NCBI RefSeq assembly: GCF_014639235.1
Contig: NZ_BMFU01000011.1
Location: 1-64,000 of the forward strand
Source of the DNA: Paenibacillus silvae
Lineage (GTDB): Bacteria; Bacillota; Bacilli; Paenibacillales; Paenibacillaceae
DNA length: 64,000 nt
Direction: 5' to 3'
Shown here: positions 59,446-64,000 of the stretch, piece by piece
How the letters are laid out: each line of letters begins with the position of its first letter
Position numbering within the stretch: position 1 is the first letter of the stretch
Made by a program: the position numbers and the translations under genes
The notes under the pieces: model-generated
Told to the model about the DNA's origin: nothing
Seen by the model: the letters and a program-made list of their open reading frames with translations, nothing else
Databases searched by the model: none

Positions 59446-60264
59446 CTATCTCAATTCCTTAATTTCTGCAACCGATAAGCCCGTTGCCTCTGAAATGGTT
59501 TGCAGGTCCACGCCTCTGTCCAAAAGTCGAAGCGCAATTTCTTTGCTGGTTTCAGTCTTGGCTCCCTCAATTCGAGAATGCTCATCGCTCAGTGCCTTCA
59601 TTCTAGCATCATAAGCCATGCGTGCCGCTGCATCCTGGCTCAGAAACTCCAGTGTATCCATCGCTTTTTTCAGCATCGGCTCCTTCATCGTCAGCACCTC
59701 CCAATTGGATTGATCGACTCCCTTTAAAAACAGCAGCCAGTTCACCAGTCCGCCTTCTTCAAGCTCTGCCGCATGCTCGCTCAGCTTGGTCAATTCCATA
59801 ATGTGAATTTCAATATCATCCACCAGTTTAATTCCAGTGCGATCCTCTCGCAAATGAAATACGCTATGGTAACGGTCATTAGGCAGACAGGAATAGTTCA
59901 GTATATTAATGGTCACGCATTTCTTTAAGGTATTGTAATTTCCGCCCTTAGGTATCTGATGGTAATACATTTCAGACCAATAGAACAGTGTTCGTTTTTC
60001 CATATGGTATGGGTTAAACAGCTGCATTTCTATATTCAACAGCTCGCCCTTGGCTGTCTTCGCCTTAATGTCCATAATGGACTGCTTGTCATTTGGACTG
60101 TCTGGCTCGGTGTACGGATTAAGCAGCACAATTTCAGTCAGTGGTGATTCACCCGCCTCGCGGAAGGTGCTGTTCAAAAAGGCCAGCAGCACATCCTTGT
60201 TATGCTCGCTGCCGAAGATTCGTTTAAAAATAACATCTACACGCGGATCAAGCAATTCCAGCAT
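59446..60264 (-). CDS. Rpn-family PD-(D/E)xK nuclease / transposase-like protein
   Basis: 272 residues, starting M-L-E-L-L-D-P-R-V-D-V-I-F-K-R-I-F-G, the typical beginning of the Rpn (recombination-promoting nuclease) family. The nuclease core is I-M-D-I-K-A-K-T followed by L-N-I-E-M-Q-L near 65-80 (D ... E-x-Q). The C-terminal helix-turn-helix-like tail reads G-V-D-L-Q-T-I-S-E-A-T-G-L-S. These proteins promote recA-independent recombination and have been linked to phage defence. Next to the primase-like gene, it may be passenger or may help element exchange. Confidence 0.85.
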   Translation of the reverse strand: MLELLDPRVDVIFKRIFGSEHNKDVLLAFLNSTFREAGESPLTEIVLLNPYTEPDSPNDKQSIMDIKAKTAKGELLNIEMQLFNPYHMEKRTLFYWSEMYYHQIPKGGNYNTLKKCVTINILNYSCLPNDRYHSVFHLREDRTGIKLVDDIEIHIMELTKLSEHAAELEEGGLVNWLLFLKGVDQSNWEVLTMKEPMLKKAMDTLEFLSQDAAARMAYDARMKALSDEHSRIEGAKTETSKEIALRLLDRGVDLQTISEATGLSVAEIKELR

Positions 60265-60346
60265 GGGCCTCTCACTCCATTCCTAACTATCTTCATTATA
60301 CCATTGTATCCTTTATAGTTGAATATACTCACCTTGGCTGGAACGA

Positions 60347-60685
60347 TTAGAGCACACCTATTTTTTTGAAGTAAGAATAACAGTCGGCATGTCCCTGCAT
60401 GTAAATGGCTGCTCGCTCCATCTGATCAAGCTCATCCCCAAGCGCTTTACTGAGTAGCCAAGCCTCATAGTCCACTTGACTTGGAAACAAGGCCCGATTG
60501 CCCTCCGATACGTTTTGGAGCAACGGATGCTGCTGTAACAGAAGCGAGCGCTGCTCCCCTAGCTGACGGTATACCGGTTCATTTGCACGCAGCCGACTGA
60601 CCACTTCATTTTCTATTTCACTAAAGCCCATTTTTAATAGCTCTGTCCATAGCTCCAATGCATACACACTCCTCCCTGCCTCCAC
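60347..60685 (-). CDS. Uncharacterised ICE protein
   Basis: About 103-112 residues (L-E-L-W-T-E-L-L-K-M-G-F-S-E-I-E, then N-R-A-L-F-P-S-Q-V-D-Y-E-A-W-L-L-S-K-A-L-G), soluble and helical. The start is uncertain: the frame opens with GTG 60685, while TTG 60658 lies 12 bases after GGAGG. It follows the giant helicase gene by about 40 bp in the same direction. I know no function for the family. Confidence 0.6.
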   Translation of the reverse strand: MEAGRSVYALELWTELLKMGFSEIENEVVSRLRANEPVYRQLGEQRSLLLQQHPLLQNVSEGNRALFPSQVDYEAWLLSKALGDELDQMERAAIYMQGHADCYSYFKKIGVL

Positions 60686-60726
60686 TATACAAAAGCCAGG
60701 CTAGGAGATCGAATGTGTCAAACGAA

Positions 60727-63700
60727 TTATCTCTCCCTATGAGGGGGCTTGCGAGTTGACTCCTGCTGTTCATCCGGGGTAGCATCTACTCCTTCATTTT
60801 CTCGTTTGTCCATATTCAATAAGATGTTTAACTCGACAAGTCGCTTAGATTTCTCCTGTAGCTCCTGCTCTTTTTCAAATGGCATGGCAACCTGCTCCTT
60901 GGCGGTATTCACCTGCTGGTACATTGTTGTTAGTTGCTGGCTAGCATATTGCAGCTTGCTTGGCAGATCGGACAACACATTGTTTAACCGTGTCATGTTA
61001 CCGCCACCGTCAGCTCCCAATGGAACCATATAACCAAGCATGCCGCGCAGCGTTACCTTATATTCCTTTTGAAAGCTATCAAAGGACAGCCATAAGCTGA
61101 AGCCCAAATAATCGCCAATCTCCTGTGGATCTGGCGATGTCATTTTCTTGCATGCCTCCAGCAAGGCTACGCCTGCTGTTGCCCTTTCCGTATAGCTAGT
61201 TCCCTCAATAACCATACCAGGAAAGGCTGAGTCATCCCCATATTTCTGAGAAGATTCTTTGAACAATGCTACGTCTTTCTCCAAGCCCACAATTTTTTCT
61301 TCTGTGGACTTAATTTGCACAGGCAGTATTTTGAGCAATCGATCCTCTAATGTATATCGCTGGCTTAAATGATTGGCCTTTAGCAGCTTTAGCTTGGATA
61401 CCTGAATATCTAAATCCATCTTTTCCTTAATGTACGGGTTGCCTGTCGCCAGCGCCTTTACCTCGGCATAGGACAACGCTGTTTCATCAATATCCTCTGC
61501 AGAGCGTACAGGGGACTTACTGGTCATAATTTGGGAGATAAAGCGCTGCTTGTTCTCTAGCGTCTGATACATATAAGCATCAAACGTATTTTCCGTGACA
61601 TAGCGAAAAATATGAACCTCGCCGTTTTGATTGCCTTGCCGAATAATTCGTCCACTACGCTGCTCCAGATCTCGTGGACGCCAAGGACAATCCAAATCAT
61701 GAAGTGCAATCAATTTTGTCTGCACATTCGTACCCGCGCCTAGCTTGGCGGTTGACCCGAGCAAAACACGTACTTGGCCGACCCGTACCTTGGTAAATAG
61801 CTCCTTTTTTTGCATATCCGTATTGGCATGATGGATATAAGCAATTTCCTCAGCTGGTACACCTTTTTCTACCAGCTTACGCTTTAACTCATCATACACA
61901 TTGAATGTGCCGTCTGTTTTGGGAGTAGACAGGTCGCAAAATACAAGCTGTGTGAGTCGCTCCTTCGAGCCGTCCAACCAATGCTGATAGACGTTGCTTG
62001 CACAAGCGCTCACCTTGCTGCTCTCATAATCAGGGAGTATTGGATTAGCCAATCGCTGGTCTAAAGCCAGCTTACGCCCATCATTGGTGATGCTAAGCAT
62101 ATTGTCCTCGTGAGGCTCAACCTGCTTAGCACGAACCCTCTCTGCACGCTCCGATAGCTCTGCTACCATGTTCTTTTGAAATTCACTCGGTGGTACAGCA
62201 ACATTATGAAAATATGCTTTTGGCACAGGAAGCTGGAGCATATCTGCTGTTTGAATGTCCGCTACTTCCTTAAACATACTCATTAGCTCAGGCAAATTGT
62301 AAAAGCGAGCAAACCTTGTTTTCGCTCTATACCCCGTTCCTTCCGGCGCAAGCTCTATAGCGGTAACTGTCTCACCAAACGTGGATGCCCAAGAATCAAA
62401 ATGCTGCAATCCCTGCCTCTGTAGCCGCTCATATTGGAGGTAGCGTTGCATCGTATACATTTCAGTAATGGAGTTGGAGATAGGCGTACCCGTTGCAAAA
62501 ATAACTCCACGTCCCTCTGTCAGCTCATTCAAATAACGACACTTGGCAAACATATCGGAGGACTTCTGAGCCTCTGTTTGAGATAAACCCGCCACATTAC
62601 GCATTTTGGTATATAAAAACAGGTTCTTATATGAATCAGCCTCATCCACGAACAGCCGATCCACGCCAAGCTCCTCAAAGGTAACAACATCATCCTTGCG
62701 GCTCGTATCATTCAGCTTCTCCAGCTTGACCTGAAGCGTTTTTTTGGTCTTCTCTAGCTGCTTAATCGCATAGCGCTCACTTTTAGCTTCCTTCAACTCC
62801 CGAATACCACTCGTTATTTCGACAATTTGATCATGCAATTGCTGACGCTGACGTTCTGTTGAAATCGGAATCTTTTCAAACTGCGAGTGACCCATAATAA
62901 TAGCATCATAGTCCCCTGTAGCAATCCGAGCGCAAAATCGCTTGCGATTTTTAGTTTCGAAATCCTTCTTCGTCGTTACTAAAACATTAGCTGCGGGATA
63001 GAGCTGCAGGAACTCTGCTGCCCACTGCTCAATTAAGTGATTGGGCACAACAAACATGCTTTTGTTACATAGCCCCAAATGCTTGCTCTCCATCGCTGCC
63101 GCAGTCATTGCAAAGGTCTTGCCCGCACCCACGCAGTGTGCAAATAACGCATTTCCTCCATACAAGGCACGAGCAACCGCGTTAATCTGGTGCTGCCTCA
63201 GTCCAATTTCGGGATTCATCCCCTTGAAAAGAATATGACTGCCATCGTATTCACGCGGCCTGATCGCATTAAACCGCTCATTGTAAAGTCGTGTTAATCG
63301 TTCCCTTCGCTCAGGCTCCTTCCAAATCCACTCCTGAAAGGACTCCTTTATTCGCTCCTGCTTTTGCTGGGCGATTGCGGTTTCCTGTCTGTTCAGTACC
63401 CGCTTTTCTACCCCGTCCTCAACCACCGTATCAAAGATGCGCACATCCCGTAGGTTTAGTGTATCCTCCATAATTTTGTACGCACTCATTCGGCTTGTAC
63501 CATACGTCATATTGGCTTTAATATTATTGCTGCGATCATCATTCTTGCCGCGTATATTCCAGGCCGCTGTATACTCAGAATAAAGCACTTGAATGGATTG
63601 CTGGAACATATAGGGCGTATCCAGCAGCTCAAACATAAAACTCCGAATATCCTCTGCTGGCAGCCAGGTTGCACCCATCCGCACATCAATTTCCGAGGCA

Positions 63701-64000
63701 TCCAGATCCTTCGGCTGCACCGCTTCAAGCGCCCTGACATTTTCACCATACCTCGCATCATATGCGGCAAACTGCTTGGCAACTCGTAGCTTGTCTCGTA
63801 CATGACCGGATAGATAAGCATCAGCCGTTTCATAGATCGGATTGCCTTCGACATCCGTTCGTTCTGGATTCGCAAATATGATGCCTTGCAGCTCCTGTAT
63901 CAGCTTCTCCCTTGTGAAGCCTGTTAAATTCTCCATAAAGGGCAAATCAACACAGGCCTTTTCCCCAATGGATACGGCAAGGGCCTCTGCCGCCGTATCC
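60727..64000 (-). CDS. Very large SNF2-like helicase of the ICE (partial, C-terminal part)
   Basis: At least 1090 residues, and the frame continues through the window edge with no start, so this is the C-terminal part of a longer protein (counterparts can exceed 2000 residues and carry an N-terminal DNA methylase). The SF2 core shows motif I A-H-C-V-G-A-G-K-T-F, motif II L-F-V-D-E-A-D-S-Y, motif III-like A-T-G-T-P-I-S-N-S, and motif VI Q-R-S-G-R-I-I-R-Q-G. After the helicase come long coiled segments and a basic end. Such ICE proteins are thought to unwind the element or to shield it from restriction. It is the first gene of the leftward transfer unit seen here. Confidence 0.85.
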   Translation of the reverse strand, partial: DTAAEALAVSIGEKACVDLPFMENLTGFTREKLIQELQGIIFANPERTDVEGNPIYETADAYLSGHVRDKLRVAKQFAAYDARYGENVRALEAVQPKDLDASEIDVRMGATWLPAEDIRSFMFELLDTPYMFQQSIQVLYSEYTAAWNIRGKNDDRSNNIKANMTYGTSRMSAYKIMEDTLNLRDVRIFDTVVEDGVEKRVLNRQETAIAQQKQERIKESFQEWIWKEPERRERLTRLYNERFNAIRPREYDGSHILFKGMNPEIGLRQHQINAVARALYGGNALFAHCVGAGKTFAMTAAAMESKHLGLCNKSMFVVPNHLIEQWAAEFLQLYPAANVLVTTKKDFETKNRKRFCARIATGDYDAIIMGHSQFEKIPISTERQRQQLHDQIVEITSGIRELKEAKSERYAIKQLEKTKKTLQVKLEKLNDTSRKDDVVTFEELGVDRLFVDEADSYKNLFLYTKMRNVAGLSQTEAQKSSDMFAKCRYLNELTEGRGVIFATGTPISNSITEMYTMQRYLQYERLQRQGLQHFDSWASTFGETVTAIELAPEGTGYRAKTRFARFYNLPELMSMFKEVADIQTADMLQLPVPKAYFHNVAVPPSEFQKNMVAELSERAERVRAKQVEPHEDNMLSITNDGRKLALDQRLANPILPDYESSKVSACASNVYQHWLDGSKERLTQLVFCDLSTPKTDGTFNVYDELKRKLVEKGVPAEEIAYIHHANTDMQKKELFTKVRVGQVRVLLGSTAKLGAGTNVQTKLIALHDLDCPWRPRDLEQRSGRIIRQGNQNGEVHIFRYVTENTFDAYMYQTLENKQRFISQIMTSKSPVRSAEDIDETALSYAEVKALATGNPYIKEKMDLDIQVSKLKLLKANHLSQRYTLEDRLLKILPVQIKSTEEKIVGLEKDVALFKESSQKYGDDSAFPGMVIEGTSYTERATAGVALLEACKKMTSPDPQEIGDYLGFSLWLSFDSFQKEYKVTLRGMLGYMVPLGADGGGNMTRLNNVLSDLPSKLQYASQQLTTMYQQVNTAKEQVAMPFEKEQELQEKSKRLVELNILLNMDKRENEGVDATPDEQQESTRKPPHRER

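Noticed and set aside
1..64000. CRISPR array, tRNA or rRNA genes
   Set aside because: I saw no regularly spaced direct repeats, cloverleaf sequences or rRNA stretches while reading both strands by eye.

Overview
The window looks like a chromosomal stretch of a spore-forming Bacillota, most likely a Paenibacillus-type Bacillales. The reasons are strong GGAGG ribosome sites, frequent TTG/GTG starts, a Spo0E-like phosphatase gene, and enzymes resembling those that build the butirosin side chain in Bacillus circulans. This is inference; there is no rRNA or tRNA in the window. Almost everything is accessory DNA piled up at one integration hotspot. Three degenerate copies of the 3' end of a 23S rRNA uracil methyltransferase gene (rumA/rlmCD type, minus strand, protein ending H-V-E-x-V-A-x-L-V-R) occur at 1387-1422, 3203-3244 and 20418-20459. 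They mark the borders of tandemly inserted elements.

Region 1 (1-3244): a beta-lactamase-fold serine hydrolase, then a small att-bounded cassette with a TetR regulator divergent from a ketopantoate-reductase-like oxidoreductase. Region 2 (3245-20459): a biosynthetic cluster of about 14 kb, all on the minus strand. It contains two stand-alone acyl carrier proteins, an AMP-forming acyl-ACP ligase, an ATP-grasp ligase, two BtrH-like transferases (one lacking the catalytic Cys), two radical SAM/SPASM enzymes, a glycosyltransferase-like protein, two methyltransferases and a three-part ABC exporter. Behind it are an IS256-type transposase remnant, an MFS exporter and a serine recombinase remnant. 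The set suggests a small molecule assembled on free carrier proteins without a modular NRPS. No precursor peptide was found.

Region 3 (20428-64000, running off the right edge): the left part of an integrative conjugative element (ICE). A large serine recombinase reads into the att site. Next comes a defence island: a complete Wadjet operon (jetD-C-B-A), a divergent pair of putative DNA-binding genes, an AT-rich four-gene operon of type III restriction-modification (mod-res) plus a Hachiman/AbpAB-like pair (HamA-like nuclease and HamB-like helicase), and an orphan nuclease-like gene.

The conjugation module follows from 42319 onward, mostly on the minus strand: C40 peptidoglycan hydrolase, two sigma-factor-like regulators, VirB4 ATPase, PrgI, VirB6/TrbL, pilin-like protein, VirD4 coupling protein, ArdC/LtrC-like protein, PcfB, relaxase, MobC, a candidate oriT at 58137-58212, a TOPRIM primase-like protein, an Rpn-type nuclease, and a very large helicase cut by the window end. 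An XRE repressor with its likely operator, a hidden Spo0E-like gene and a HEPN-type gene are embedded in the transfer module.
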